Shown here: positions 9,204 to 18,571 of the stretch, piece by piece
Numbering within the stretch: the stretch's first letter is position 1
Layout of the letters: each line of letters starts with the position of its first letter
Assembly (NCBI GenBank): GCA_045586385.1
Contig: JAZNAE010000026.1
Location: 1 to 64,000, forward strand
Length of the DNA: 64,000 bases
Source: Suilimivivens sp045586385
Lineage (GTDB): Bacteria; Bacillota; Clostridia; Lachnospirales; Lachnospiraceae
Direction: 5' to 3'
Translations under genes and position numbers: made by a program
The notes under the pieces: generated by a model
Databases searched by the model: none
Seen by the model: only the letters and a program-made list of their open reading frames with translations
What the model was told of the DNA's origin: nothing

Positions 9204-9998
9204 CTATTTTCCGAGACATACGCTGTCTGTTAATCCGTATTTCTCTGCAATTTCCGCAAATTTGCCGTCTTCTGCCATTTCGAGAAGTGTTTTTTCCACC
9301 TGGTTTTTCAATTCATCATTACCGAGAAGAAAACCGATACCATACTGCTCTGTTGCAAGTTTTTCTTCTAATTTTATAAATGCATCACCTCTGGATGCAA
9401 TCTGATAATCAGCCACGCCGATATCAATTGCAATGGCATCAATTGCTCCCATTTCCAAATCCATAAAACCTGTATTATAATCGGCATACTGAATCAACTC
9501 TGTAAAGGTTGCAGCAAGATCTGCTCCATCACCTTCCAGTGCTGCAAGTGCGGAAGAATCCTTCTGTACACCTACTGTCTTTCCTGAAAGATCTGCAAAT
9601 GTAGTAATACCGGAATCTTTTGCTACCACAAACACCTGACTGTTGTCTACATAAGGAACGCTCCATGTATAAGCATCTTCACGTCCGTTAATGGTAAATC
9701 CGTTCCAGATACAGTCAATGGCACCTGATGACAGTTCCATATCCTTCGCATCCCAATCAATAGGCTGCTTTACAAGGTCCCATCCGTTACGTACGCAAAC
9801 TTCCTCAGCAAGTTCTAAATCGAAACCGGTGTACTCACCATTATCATCCATATATCCGTAAGGCGGAAATTCTGCATCGAATCCCACGGTAAATGCCGTT
9901 TTTTCTGAGGATGTCTCTACTGTCTTTTCACTTCCGCAACCTGTAAGAAGTCCTGATACCATCATTAAGGACAATACTAAACTCATTAATTTTTTCAT
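9204..9998 (-). CDS. polar amino acid ABC transporter, substrate-binding lipoprotein
   Basis: 264-residue SBP_bac_3 type protein. Lipoprotein signal with lipobox LLTGC (Cys21), so it is exported and anchored outside the membrane. Conserved features include GFDAEFPPYGYMDDNGEYTG, FDLELAEEV, and the substrate-loop arginine region. Specificity (for example glutamine, arginine or cystine) cannot be read. AGAGGAG precedes the ATG. It is the first gene of the importer-purB-purF-like operon. Confidence 0.92.
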   Translation of the reverse strand: MKKLMSLVLSLMMVSGLLTGCGSEKTVETSSEKTAFTVGFDAEFPPYGYMDDNGEYTGFDLELAEEVCVRNGWDLVKQPIDWDAKDMELSSGAIDCIWNGFTINGREDAYTWSVPYVDNSQVFVVAKDSGITTFADLSGKTVGVQKDSSALAALEGDGADLAATFTELIQYADYNTGFMDLEMGAIDAIAIDIGVADYQIASRGDAFIKLEEKLATEQYGIGFLLGNDELKNQVEKTLLEMAEDGKFAEIAEKYGLTDSVCLGK

Positions 9999-10028
9999 GC
10001 TTTTTCTCCTCTTTGCTACAATATTCTA

Positions 10029-10068
10029 TTAGCACATTAAAGTACATTCTGTACGATTATCATGCTAA
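10029..10068. promoter_or_regulatory. 40-bp interrupted dyad, candidate operator
   Basis: The outer arms TTAGCACAT and ATCATGCTAA and a central GTACAGAATGTAC (minus strand) share one centre near 10048. It overlaps the -10 region and early transcript of the ABC importer operon. The repressor is unknown; the arms are not a CIRCE element because the spacing is wrong. Confidence 0.5.
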
Positions 10069-10090
10069 CACGGCAAATTTATTTCGTCAA
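10062..10090 (-). promoter_or_regulatory. putative promoter of the ABC importer operon
   Basis: Minus strand TTGACG (10085-10090), 17-bp spacer, TAGCAT (10062-10067). The -10 box lies inside one arm of a 40-bp dyad, so binding there would block transcription. Confidence 0.5.
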
Positions 10091-10105
10091 GCGATAAGAT
10101 AGTGC

Positions 10106-11290
10106 TTAAGAAAAATCTTTTTCATACTCATCCACAATATCCAAAATCTCCCTTGCGTATCTGGGATATTTTTCCACTAAGTCCTTGATTTCTGCCTGTG
10201 CTTTTCCGGCAATTACTTCTTTATTATAATCCATCCGTCTTCGAAGAGATTGTCTTCTGATAATCAGATTATGCCTGATTTCCACCATTTCCTTTTTATC
10301 AAGCAGTGCCGGTATCTGATGTAGCCACACCATGGGATCTTTCACCTGATATCTGCGCAGTTCATGAAGCAAATCCTTCTGATAACGGTCGAGTTCCTTC
10401 TCAGCCTGTTTGTATTTTTCACGTTCCTCTTTTTCCGTTATATATTGTTTCCAATGCTCACTGAGTTCTCCTGCACTGGAAACATTATATTTTAAATACA
10501 AATAATCCAGCAGATTGGTATTATTCACGTAGCGGATTTTAACTGTGTTTTGCAACTGAATCAATCTGCTTATCCCTTTTTCTACTTGGGAAAGCTCTGA
10601 TATGGCATTATTATGCTTCACAAAAATAAGCGTAATTGCAACGGCCCCCAGTGCTGCCGCAGCCAAATACCCTAGCTTGGCATTTATTTTAAACCCAAAC
10701 TGCATCACCATAAGTGCTAAAATACATACGATAACCGCCGTACTGCAAATAATTGCCATGGACCTGGTGTCTTCCAACACATGTATCAATTCTCTTTTTC
10801 TATATAAGTAAGCCTGTTTTTCCGCATCAAGCCTTCGCAGGTCACGCTTAATTAAATCCTGATATTCCTCTGCTTCGCTCAGCTTTCTGCAGCCTTCCTG
10901 CACCTCTTCTTCCATCCGCTCCATCTGCCGGTATTTGCTGTCATCCATTCTGTTTCTGCGTGATTTGTAACCGGACTGCTGATTTTCCAGATGCTCTATT
11001 TTCTTGGCACATTCCTGCAGCAATTCTTTTTCCTCTTCCGGCAACACTTCAATCTCTTCCATATCTTTCAGATGAGACGTCACCATATTGTACTCGAACT
11101 GTAAGGTTTCCAGTTCTTTGGATGCTTCCGCAATCTGCTCAAGACATCCTTTCACATAATCTTCACGCTGATTCTTATCATCAATCTGCAAGTCATCCCT
11201 GTCATAAATGATTTCATTCCAATCATCTATTTCATAGACCGGATTTTCTCTATTCTTTTTCCATGCCAGAATTTTATTAATAATTCCCAT
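10106..11290 (-). CDS. membrane coiled-coil protein of unknown function
   Basis: 394 residues, not recognised. Seen: a long charged coiled-coil stretch (about 45-175), two adjacent hydrophobic segments (about 178-198 and 206-224) forming a short membrane hairpin, and a second charged helical stretch (about 235-394). Both coiled-coil arms should therefore face the same side, probably the cytoplasm. No signal peptide. It is the last gene of the four-gene cluster that starts at 17125, with gaps of 30 to 50 bp throughout. It could tether the soluble cluster proteins to the membrane (inference). Confidence 0.75.
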   Translation of the reverse strand: MGIINKILAWKKNRENPVYEIDDWNEIIYDRDDLQIDDKNQREDYVKGCLEQIAEASKELETLQFEYNMVTSHLKDMEEIEVLPEEEKELLQECAKKIEHLENQQSGYKSRRNRMDDSKYRQMERMEEEVQEGCRKLSEAEEYQDLIKRDLRRLDAEKQAYLYRKRELIHVLEDTRSMAIICSTAVIVCILALMVMQFGFKINAKLGYLAAAALGAVAITLIFVKHNNAISELSQVEKGISRLIQLQNTVKIRYVNNTNLLDYLYLKYNVSSAGELSEHWKQYITEKEEREKYKQAEKELDRYQKDLLHELRRYQVKDPMVWLHQIPALLDKKEMVEIRHNLIIRRQSLRRRMDYNKEVIAGKAQAEIKDLVEKYPRYAREILDIVDEYEKDFS

Positions 11291-11338
11291 CCGCCTGTGC
11301 TTTCCCTTTCACCGAAGTTTCTGCCTGTATCCCATAAA

Positions 11339-12172
11339 TCAGCTACCAACAATTTCTCTGTATGTTTCTTTCAATCCCAGAATCACTTTATCGATCTCTT
11401 CATAATAGGAAGAAGTATTTCCTTCTTCTTTGAATATTGACAAAGCAGAAAGCATTCTGCTTTCCCTTGTTGCCTCAAACTGTGTTTTTGATTCTTGGTA
11501 TAGTTTTTCAACTTCTAAAGAAAGCTCATAATATTGTCCGTTCTCAGCAATAAATGAGATATAACTGTTCTCACTCATGATTTCCCTTGCGGCAATCAGA
11601 TACTGTATTCCGGATTCTTTATTTTTACTGATTTCATATGCTTTCTGAAGATATTTTGCTGCACTCTCAAACCTAAAAAGCTTGCTGTATGCCACTCCCA
11701 GGTTATGATAAATCTTTGCACCGAACTCTTCTTCTCCATCTTCCAATTCCCTGAGGATTCTGTCATACTCCGTAATAGCCATCTGATATCTTCCGTTTCT
11801 GAGCAAATAATCCCCCTGTTTCTTTCTCCGCTCACACTCAGATAAGCCTGCACTGTCTGTAAGTGCCTCTTTGATTTTCTTTCTTTCACTTACTGCATTA
11901 TATTTCACATAATCCATTATGGTATCTACAAAGATTCCGGGCTGGATTCCTCTTCTGAACAGGGAAAGTAGCTGATGACTTAAGTCTTTTAAACCACATT
12001 CCGTCTCAATCCATTCCACAAGACTCTTGTCCATAATCCCCACATCTATCATAAAAGGATTAGCCGCAAGCAGACAGCAGAGTTCTTCTATACAATAGAC
12101 ATTGACACATACATTTTCAAAATAATATGGCTTCTTTGCATACGCTCCGGTACATAATAATACTTTTCCCAC
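11339..12172 (-). CDS. TPR-containing protein of unknown function
   Basis: 277 residues with no signal peptide. Residues about 110-200 look like two or three tetratricopeptide repeats (KKQGDYLLRNGRYQMAITEY and AKIYHNLGVAYSKLFRFESA fit the TPR A/B helix pattern). The N-terminal 100 residues are helical and unassigned. GTG start after AAGGAG. It lies 30 bp behind the actin-fold gene and 48 bp before the membrane coiled-coil gene. Likely a protein-protein adaptor of the cluster (inference). Confidence 0.8.
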   Translation of the reverse strand: MGKVLLCTGAYAKKPYYFENVCVNVYCIEELCCLLAANPFMIDVGIMDKSLVEWIETECGLKDLSHQLLSLFRRGIQPGIFVDTIMDYVKYNAVSERKKIKEALTDSAGLSECERRKKQGDYLLRNGRYQMAITEYDRILRELEDGEEEFGAKIYHNLGVAYSKLFRFESAAKYLQKAYEISKNKESGIQYLIAAREIMSENSYISFIAENGQYYELSLEVEKLYQESKTQFEATRESRMLSALSIFKEEGNTSSYYEEIDKVILGLKETYREIVGS

Positions 12173-12202
12173 GGCTCTCTCCTTTCGTTTTCTTTCAATC
12201 TG

Positions 12203-13528
12203 TTATTTATCTGACAGATTTATAGTTTGGGTCCATCCCTTCCCACTGCTTTGGAATATTTCTCCAAATCCTAAATCTTCTATTGTTACCGATGCCTGAT
12301 TTACGGTTGCCATTTCTATCTGAACATGTAACCGTGTACAGCGGGGAGGTCTCTCCGGCAATCCTTCCAAAACAATCTGGCGGTTTAATAAATTTTCGCC
12401 GGTTAACGGTGTGATTAAAAACTCAAGCACATTATCATGATCCAAAATCACTTCATAATCCGCCTTTGCTTCATACCAATTAGTTCCCGCATCCAAAACG
12501 GCAAAATAGGAATCTTCCCCTTGCCTGATCACCTTCATTCCTATATTGGCTTTCAGCTTGTCCTTACCAAGATATACATGCGATTTTCCTTCTTCGCTTG
12601 GCGCAAGACGCTCCACTGCGCCGTAACAGGCTCCCTTACTATATAAATTATTGCCTTGAAAAACTCTCCTGTTTCTGCAAAGGAGCCTAAGAGACTCCGT
12701 TGCCCAGTTTCCCTTAAAGCCGTCTCCCAGTAAATAAACCGTAGAAATCAAGTTCTCATGTACTTCGCTTTCCACAATGCTTATAAACTTTGTATCCAAC
12801 TGCTTTTTTAATGCTTCCTGTCCCCTGTTTTCTTCCGGAAAATCCATTCTTTGCATCATAGGATATTGTCTTCCTGTAATAAAAACCACCTGTGGAACCG
12901 TTCTTTTATTACATTCAAAGCAATAACTTCTCATATCATGATTATAATCAAACACCAACACCTTGTTTTTCCATAATTCTGTAGGCTGATGCAAAACGTA
13001 ATAATAAAAGCTTTCTACATAACTTTGAAAATATATATTTTTTATCTTAAGCTGCAGGCCTGCTGCCACTTTTGTCAATACATCTACCATTCTGGGCGTT
13101 AAATCTTCCACAGTAAACATGATGGCTTCCATATTCTTTAACGGCACCTGCAAATTGAGCAGCGATAAACTTCTCTTGACAAACAAGGTAAGCAGGGCTA
13201 CCGGATCATAGCATTCCTCCTCTACCAGTACATCCTCTCCGTTTTCTGCCAATGTCAGGAGATTTTCTACAATTACGCCATCTCCGCTTTGGGCATATTT
13301 CAAGGCCTCTTTTCCGTAAAACCATTGGTTTACGCCGTTTCTTTTGCATAAAACCGTAGGGATATTAAATTGTTCCGTCCCTGCCACACTGGAAACAGTT
13401 TCGTCATTCGAGCCGTCGGGCAGGCAAAAACTGATTTGAGAGAATGTTTTCCCCAAATCATATCCTACCATAATCTTACCGATATTCTTTTTTTCGGCTT
13501 GTTCCTTTTGCCCTGTAAACATGCTCAT
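12203..13528 (-). CDS. actin/Hsp70-fold protein (DUF5716-type), function unknown
   Basis: 441 residues. From memory this matches a Pfam family of unknown function, DUF5716. The sequence shows signs of the actin/Hsp70/sugar-kinase fold: a phosphate-1-like strand-turn VGYDLGKTFSQISF at residues 21-34, a second internal VLVFDYNHD strand in the middle, an adenosine-loop-like VYLLGDGFKGNWA near 263, and GNNLYSKGACYGA near 296, which resembles the AxGAA helix of Hsp70. Whether it still hydrolyses ATP is unclear because the phosphate-2 glycines are not obvious. It lies between the giant solenoid gene and the TPR gene in one operon. Confidence 0.72.
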   Translation of the reverse strand: MSMFTGQKEQAEKKNIGKIMVGYDLGKTFSQISFCLPDGSNDETVSSVAGTEQFNIPTVLCKRNGVNQWFYGKEALKYAQSGDGVIVENLLTLAENGEDVLVEEECYDPVALLTLFVKRSLSLLNLQVPLKNMEAIMFTVEDLTPRMVDVLTKVAAGLQLKIKNIYFQSYVESFYYYVLHQPTELWKNKVLVFDYNHDMRSYCFECNKRTVPQVVFITGRQYPMMQRMDFPEENRGQEALKKQLDTKFISIVESEVHENLISTVYLLGDGFKGNWATESLRLLCRNRRVFQGNNLYSKGACYGAVERLAPSEEGKSHVYLGKDKLKANIGMKVIRQGEDSYFAVLDAGTNWYEAKADYEVILDHDNVLEFLITPLTGENLLNRQIVLEGLPERPPRCTRLHVQIEMATVNQASVTIEDLGFGEIFQSSGKGWTQTINLSDK

Positions 13529-13570
13529 TCCGTCAACTCCATATTTCCGATTACCTGTTTATTTCATACA

Positions 13571-16500
13571 TTATAAAATATGAAACAGTTTTTTTACCAT
13601 AAATTCCTTTTCGTAATATTCATGCAGCAGGCGCTCTACCGTATTGTCATCTCTTAGCGTTCTTCCAATGGCGATATCGTTAATCAGACTATATTTGCTT
13701 TCCTTCTGCTCTCTGTCCGTGTCGCTGCGCCCCAATGTACCACTGCTTGTCAAATATTCATTTTCCGTACCGGTTTCGGTTATGTAATACTGCAATCTTT
13801 CCCCGAAGAAGAGAATAAATTGTTTTACGCAAATACCGTAAAACATATTTTCCATTTCTTCCTGCACATATTCTCCAAGGCTACTTCCCTCTTCTTCCAT
13901 AAGATAATGAATCACAGCACTGTCGCCTTCCTCTATCTTGTACTGTATCATAGTCTTATCCGCAAAATATCTCATAAATCCGATACTGTCAGAATATTCC
14001 TTGAAGTAAGGAAAATACATTTTCTCTGCCAGCAGTTCTCTTAAAAAGACTACCAAGGATACCGATATTTTCTCATCGATTAACCTCTTGTTCTCGGCAT
14101 AGTATTTCGTGTACGCAAGTTTGCAAACCAAGGGGATTTCTTCTTCCCTTTCAATCACTCTCTGCAGTTCCTGCATGATATAATCATCCGTAATTTTCTC
14201 ACCTACGAAATAATCAAAACAGCTCTGTGCCAGAAATGCCAGTTCCACATCACTTTTTCCACCACCGGCGACAAAATCCTTAAACACTTCTACCTTTTCA
14301 CCGATATAGGCTTCTGTATATAGCACCTGTACCAGCATACGGCTGCACAATGCATAAGTATCCACCCTAAAAGAACGTGCTGCTTTCCAAATGTCTCTCA
14401 TCTCTTTCAAGGTTCCGCAATAGTATTTCACCAAATACCTCAATATGTTTTCATCATATTTGCCTGTAGCAAATGCACGGAATGCCAGATTTGCAAGCAC
14501 TTTATCTTCGCGTTCTTCCTCTACGGCAATCATCTGACTGCAAAGCCGCATGGTCAGCTTTGCATCGATTCCTTCCCCGCCGCTTAACCGAATCCACTCA
14601 TAAGCTTTTTCATACATCCCTCTGACAACCAGAAAACGTACCACCTGTGCAAAATCCGCTCCAGAAATCTGATGATAAGTAAGTCTTCCCAAATAGTGAT
14701 CCAACTCTTCAATACAATCGTTGTCATAGAAATAATGTAAAAGCTTCAGCCGCAGTTCCTTTTGCATAGAATCTCTTAATATATCAGCATCTGCAACCAG
14801 TTTCATCTGTGCAACATTTTCATGACCGACAGATGACATGCCACGTCCGCTTTCACAAAGCCAAAGTGCAATATCTAAGTTTCCGGTCAGATACGGTTCT
14901 GCCATATGTACAAGCTTGTCCGGAATCATCAGTTTATCCATCTGATAATCTTCCGCCCTGCAATAACGGTTGCCCTGACTGTCTTCTAATAACACACGCA
15001 CGTCGGTACTATATACAGATGTATAAATTTCCTTTCCCAAAACAGGAATTATTATTTCACTCTGCCTTTTTTCGTAAACAAGAATAATCTTTTGAATATC
15101 CGTCCGCTTGATTGTTATCCGATGTATAAATAATGCTTTTCCTAAACCGGCTGCCACCTCCGGCGTCATAAGTGCCGGTGTCAGTATATTCCGATATAAA
15201 ACTGCCAACCATTTATTATTTTTGCCTTGCATAGCCTGTGCTATCACAAACCGCTCAATTTGGGACCTGTAGTTTTCATACAATTCAGGAAACTCTGTCT
15301 TATGTGTATTTACATAGGAATAGAGAAACGAATTATGCAAACTGTCAAGGCTACTGTCAAATGCAAAATACATTAATACAATTTTCGGTATTTGCATATC
15401 CTCACTCATGGTACAGGACATCATATAATATTCATATAACCTGGTAATGCGAAGCTTACTCTCGATTCCAAGTGCATACCACTTAAAATGCTTTTCCCCC
15501 GTATGATTTCCCTTTATCAAAAGCGTACAAATTACCTGCAGGGTTTCATCTTCAGGCACCACATCATAACATTTTTCCAACAGGAAAAAGATACTGTCAG
15601 AATATTCTTTTTCTCTTGCCGCCAAATATACAATCTGCTGCGCTATTACCGGCGTAATTATTTCTTTCTTTGCCGCATAAATAAGAACCTGCTTCTCAAA
15701 GCGTTCCAATCTCATAAGCAGAGTGGGATTCTGTACAATCAGATTATAAGCTTCCATATAAAGCACGGGGCTACTGCACCCTTTTTTGAACTGTTCTTCC
15801 AAAAATACCCACTTGCGTGAAGGACTCTTTGTATATTCATCTGACAAATAAAGGAGAAGCCACGCTATCCTCCAGTTATCGGAATTTTGTACAAATATCC
15901 GTTCCACCTGTGCCGCAGTTTCCTCCACATATTCTTCGTCTGTAATAATAAGTGTAGTTAAATATAAATAATAACAATATACAGCGGGGCTATCTGCATC
16001 CACGAAGCCCTGTATTTGATCCAAAAGCCATTTTGCTTCATTAAACCGCTCCTGGGTAATAAGCAGCTGCGCCTGAAACAGTTTGGTATGAATATCCTTT
16101 ACATCCACTTCCGAAAGTCGCTCTAAAATACCCTCAGTCTCTTTCAGCCATAACTGTGCATTAATTTTCTTAGTCCTAAAACCTTCATAATACTGCATAA
16201 GTTCCATCGTTAAATGATTTTTACGCACACGGACTCCTGGAATTCTGGCTTTTATCCCCTGATAATGCACAACCACTTTAACCGTTTTGGAAACATACGC
16301 ATTATGAATATGTATTTCTGCATAGTTCTTTCCGCCATGCAATTTTTCTTTTGCAATATAAAATGGCAATCTGGCATAATTGCCCAGGAAATCATCATCG
16401 CTGATCATCGTTTTCTCAAGGATGATAAACTCTCCCTGCACATCTACTTTCAGATTGGAAAACCCCCATCCGTTTCTATTAAGTACCACCTTATACTCTG

Positions 16501-17125
16501 CATCGCCTCTGGGATCTGAAATACGGATTTCCTCTTCTTCCAATATAAAATCAACTTTTTGCTTTTTGTTAATCTCAAGCAAAAATTCCTCTACATTCTG
16601 CTGACTTTTCACACCCTGGGAAAGCCCCTTATAAACAGCATAATACTGCTTATCGGTGCCCTTAAATATCTGTGTAAACTCCTTCGTATAAAAAAGTTTT
16701 ACGGCTTCGTCCCAATTGGTTCTTGCCAGATTGGTAAAATGGAATAAGTTTCTGATATCTCCCAGACTTGACGTTAGACTCTCTGCCCGCACATTTACTT
16801 CAAAGGGGATCATATATTCTCCCCTATTTGAGACAATACAAAATTCCCCTTTGACTGTTTCTCCCTCTTCCATGTTCACAGCATCGAAACAATAACCGAT
16901 TTCCTCCTGCACACCGGAAAATTTCTCAGTCAAACACTGCATGCGGAGCCTGTTGGAAAACACAGTACCTTCGGTTAATAAATTCTCCGGTCCTGAAATG
17001 CGAAAACTTCCTTCATATTTTTCACCGGGATGAACGGAAAAATCAATTCTCGGAACTGAAAAATCCAAAGAATACATATTCTGATTAAATTCTCCTGCAA
17101 GTATTTTCTCTACTGCGCTGTGCAC
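13571..17125 (-). CDS. giant solenoid protein (DUF5717-type), function unknown
   Basis: 1184 residues. From memory it matches DUF5717, known almost only from Clostridia. About residues 1-120 are beta-rich (alternating strands such as FEVNVRAE), a second beta section lies about 180-300, and the remaining 850 residues are a continuous run of paired helices rich in Tyr, Leu and acidic residues, consistent with a TPR/HEAT-like solenoid. No signal peptide, no transmembrane segment and no catalytic motif were seen. GTG start with GGAGG ten bases upstream. First gene of the cluster, with its own promoter at 17180. Confidence 0.72.
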   Translation of the reverse strand: MHSAVEKILAGEFNQNMYSLDFSVPRIDFSVHPGEKYEGSFRISGPENLLTEGTVFSNRLRMQCLTEKFSGVQEEIGYCFDAVNMEEGETVKGEFCIVSNRGEYMIPFEVNVRAESLTSSLGDIRNLFHFTNLARTNWDEAVKLFYTKEFTQIFKGTDKQYYAVYKGLSQGVKSQQNVEEFLLEINKKQKVDFILEEEEIRISDPRGDAEYKVVLNRNGWGFSNLKVDVQGEFIILEKTMISDDDFLGNYARLPFYIAKEKLHGGKNYAEIHIHNAYVSKTVKVVVHYQGIKARIPGVRVRKNHLTMELMQYYEGFRTKKINAQLWLKETEGILERLSEVDVKDIHTKLFQAQLLITQERFNEAKWLLDQIQGFVDADSPAVYCYYLYLTTLIITDEEYVEETAAQVERIFVQNSDNWRIAWLLLYLSDEYTKSPSRKWVFLEEQFKKGCSSPVLYMEAYNLIVQNPTLLMRLERFEKQVLIYAAKKEIITPVIAQQIVYLAAREKEYSDSIFFLLEKCYDVVPEDETLQVICTLLIKGNHTGEKHFKWYALGIESKLRITRLYEYYMMSCTMSEDMQIPKIVLMYFAFDSSLDSLHNSFLYSYVNTHKTEFPELYENYRSQIERFVIAQAMQGKNNKWLAVLYRNILTPALMTPEVAAGLGKALFIHRITIKRTDIQKIILVYEKRQSEIIIPVLGKEIYTSVYSTDVRVLLEDSQGNRYCRAEDYQMDKLMIPDKLVHMAEPYLTGNLDIALWLCESGRGMSSVGHENVAQMKLVADADILRDSMQKELRLKLLHYFYDNDCIEELDHYLGRLTYHQISGADFAQVVRFLVVRGMYEKAYEWIRLSGGEGIDAKLTMRLCSQMIAVEEEREDKVLANLAFRAFATGKYDENILRYLVKYYCGTLKEMRDIWKAARSFRVDTYALCSRMLVQVLYTEAYIGEKVEVFKDFVAGGGKSDVELAFLAQSCFDYFVGEKITDDYIMQELQRVIEREEEIPLVCKLAYTKYYAENKRLIDEKISVSLVVFLRELLAEKMYFPYFKEYSDSIGFMRYFADKTMIQYKIEEGDSAVIHYLMEEEGSSLGEYVQEEMENMFYGICVKQFILFFGERLQYYITETGTENEYLTSSGTLGRSDTDREQKESKYSLINDIAIGRTLRDDNTVERLLHEYYEKEFMVKKLFHIL

Positions 17126-17179
17126 CTCTTGTATTCCTCCGAAAGTTTCTTGTGTTTCTGAATAAACTCAATCATTTAT

Positions 17180-17209
17180 AGTATACCATTATCCAAACCT
17201 TTTCTGCAA
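17180..17209 (-). promoter_or_regulatory. extended -10 promoter of the solenoid/actin-fold cluster
   Basis: Minus strand TGGTATACT (extended -10; hexamer 17180-17185) with a weak TTGCAG 18 bp upstream (17204-17209). It is the only good promoter in the 112-bp gap before the cluster. Confidence 0.55.
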
Positions 17210-17237
17210 CGGACTATAAAAGAATTTTTCTAATTTC

Positions 17238-18500
17238 TTATGGTTCCGCAATTCTCGATACTCCCACATAAATATTAGAAATACTGTACCATGTAGGATA
17301 GTCTGTAACACCTGTCTGCGGCAGATCAAATATCCTCTGAAATGTTCTTACTGCCTCTGCTGTCCTTTGTCCGTAAATCCCATCTGCCGATATTGTAGGC
17401 AATGCGGGATAATTCCTTGCAATCCTGTTAAGTTGCTGCTGCAATTGTCTTACTTTGTCCCCGGAAGATCCGATTGTCAAATCATACCCGGGCCATGAAG
17501 AAGGTACACCCGAAATGCTTTCTGCCGTATTAATGTACATATCATTTCCGTAATAATATCTGATAATTTCTATGGGTGTGTAGCCCTCATTTGCCAGATA
17601 CTGCGACCCCCATTGGCTTAAGCCGTCACAGGTCACCCGCTGTCCGTCACAATAAGACGTAAAAATAGGCTGTCTTACACCGGGTCTTGACAGATAGTTT
17701 GCAAATATGGAATCTACAATTCTTCCCACGTTTGAATATATATTACGACCATACATCCATTTCTGATCATATGCGGTCGAAGACGTAATTGTAAAATTAT
17801 ATCCCTGGTTTCTGTACCATTCCGTATATACCCTGTTTAATGTAAATGACATGATAACCAGCGCATTTGCATAAATCGCATTTTCGTCCCATGTAGCATA
17901 TATCTCAGAAGATACTACATTTTTAATATAATCCCTATATCTCACATAATAGTTTTGCGCAGTGGAATCCTGCGGCACACCGTCATGCACTACCACAAAC
18001 TCCGGTATTACCACTCTGCTTAAAACAATTTCTCCGCTCTCATCCATAGGCTTAATCTCATCTTCCGGAATTTTGGGTGGATAATCTCCGTATAAGGTAT
18101 GCTCGGGAATAACGATGGTCTCTTCCGGCACCTGCGTCTGTGCAAGAGGATTCATGGAAATCGGTTGAAGTGCCGTTACATCCGGCAAAATTTCAGTCCC
18201 TGTTATATTCACTGTTTCGTACCCCGGTGCCTCTACCTGAATATTATATTCCGAGTACGGCATCTGTTCGGAAGGCTCCACGCTATACTCAAGGGGTGGT
18301 GCCGGCAGGTCTATGACTTGTGTCTGACCGGATGAATCAGTGCTTATTCTTTCTATAATTGTATCCGGCACTCCTGTGTAAGATATGGTCACGGTTGCAT
18401 CCTGTATGGGAATCAAGCCTATTGACGATGTAACGTTGATTTGAAGTCTTCCCAAATCCGAATTATCTCTCTGTGTGCTTCGCAGGTCTCTTTCAAACAT
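17238..18500 (-). CDS. SpoIID-like protein with C-terminal peptidoglycan-binding domain
   Basis: 420 residues from ATG 18500 (MFERDLRSTQ). Order: an N-terminal beta-sandwich of the carboxypeptidase-regulatory type (about 15-95), a Pro-rich linker, a SpoIID/LytB-like domain (about 180-325) with VVSSEIYATWDENAIYANAL and the diagnostic DGLSQWGSQYL near 297, then a PG_binding_1 domain (about 345-415) with SSGDKVRQLQQQLNRI and GIYGQRTAEAVRTFQ. SpoIID is a lytic transglycosylase of spore engulfment; this protein has no signal peptide, so export by the usual route is doubtful. The SD (AGAGGT) lies in the 3' arm of a strong hairpin. GTG 18560 is an alternative start. Confidence 0.78.
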   Translation of the reverse strand: MFERDLRSTQRDNSDLGRLQINVTSSIGLIPIQDATVTISYTGVPDTIIERISTDSSGQTQVIDLPAPPLEYSVEPSEQMPYSEYNIQVEAPGYETVNITGTEILPDVTALQPISMNPLAQTQVPEETIVIPEHTLYGDYPPKIPEDEIKPMDESGEIVLSRVVIPEFVVVHDGVPQDSTAQNYYVRYRDYIKNVVSSEIYATWDENAIYANALVIMSFTLNRVYTEWYRNQGYNFTITSSTAYDQKWMYGRNIYSNVGRIVDSIFANYLSRPGVRQPIFTSYCDGQRVTCDGLSQWGSQYLANEGYTPIEIIRYYYGNDMYINTAESISGVPSSWPGYDLTIGSSGDKVRQLQQQLNRIARNYPALPTISADGIYGQRTAEAVRTFQRIFDLPQTGVTDYPTWYSISNIYVGVSRIAEP

Positions 18501-18503
18501 AAA

Positions 18504-18548
18504 AATACCTCTGCATATGCGTTTACTTCTATCATATGCAAAGGTATT
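18504..18548 (-). terminator. 16-bp hairpin: htpG terminator that also contains the next gene's SD
   Basis: Arms 18533-18548 and 18504-18519 pair over 16 bp with one G-U, around a 13-nt loop; five T follow and then the ATG at 18500. As RNA it fits an intrinsic terminator for htpG, and its 3' arm holds AGAGGU, the only SD for the SpoIID-like gene. It could therefore stop transcription or hide the ribosome site. Confidence 0.75.
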
Positions 18549-18571
18549 ATATCCTGTCACTCTTTTGCTTT

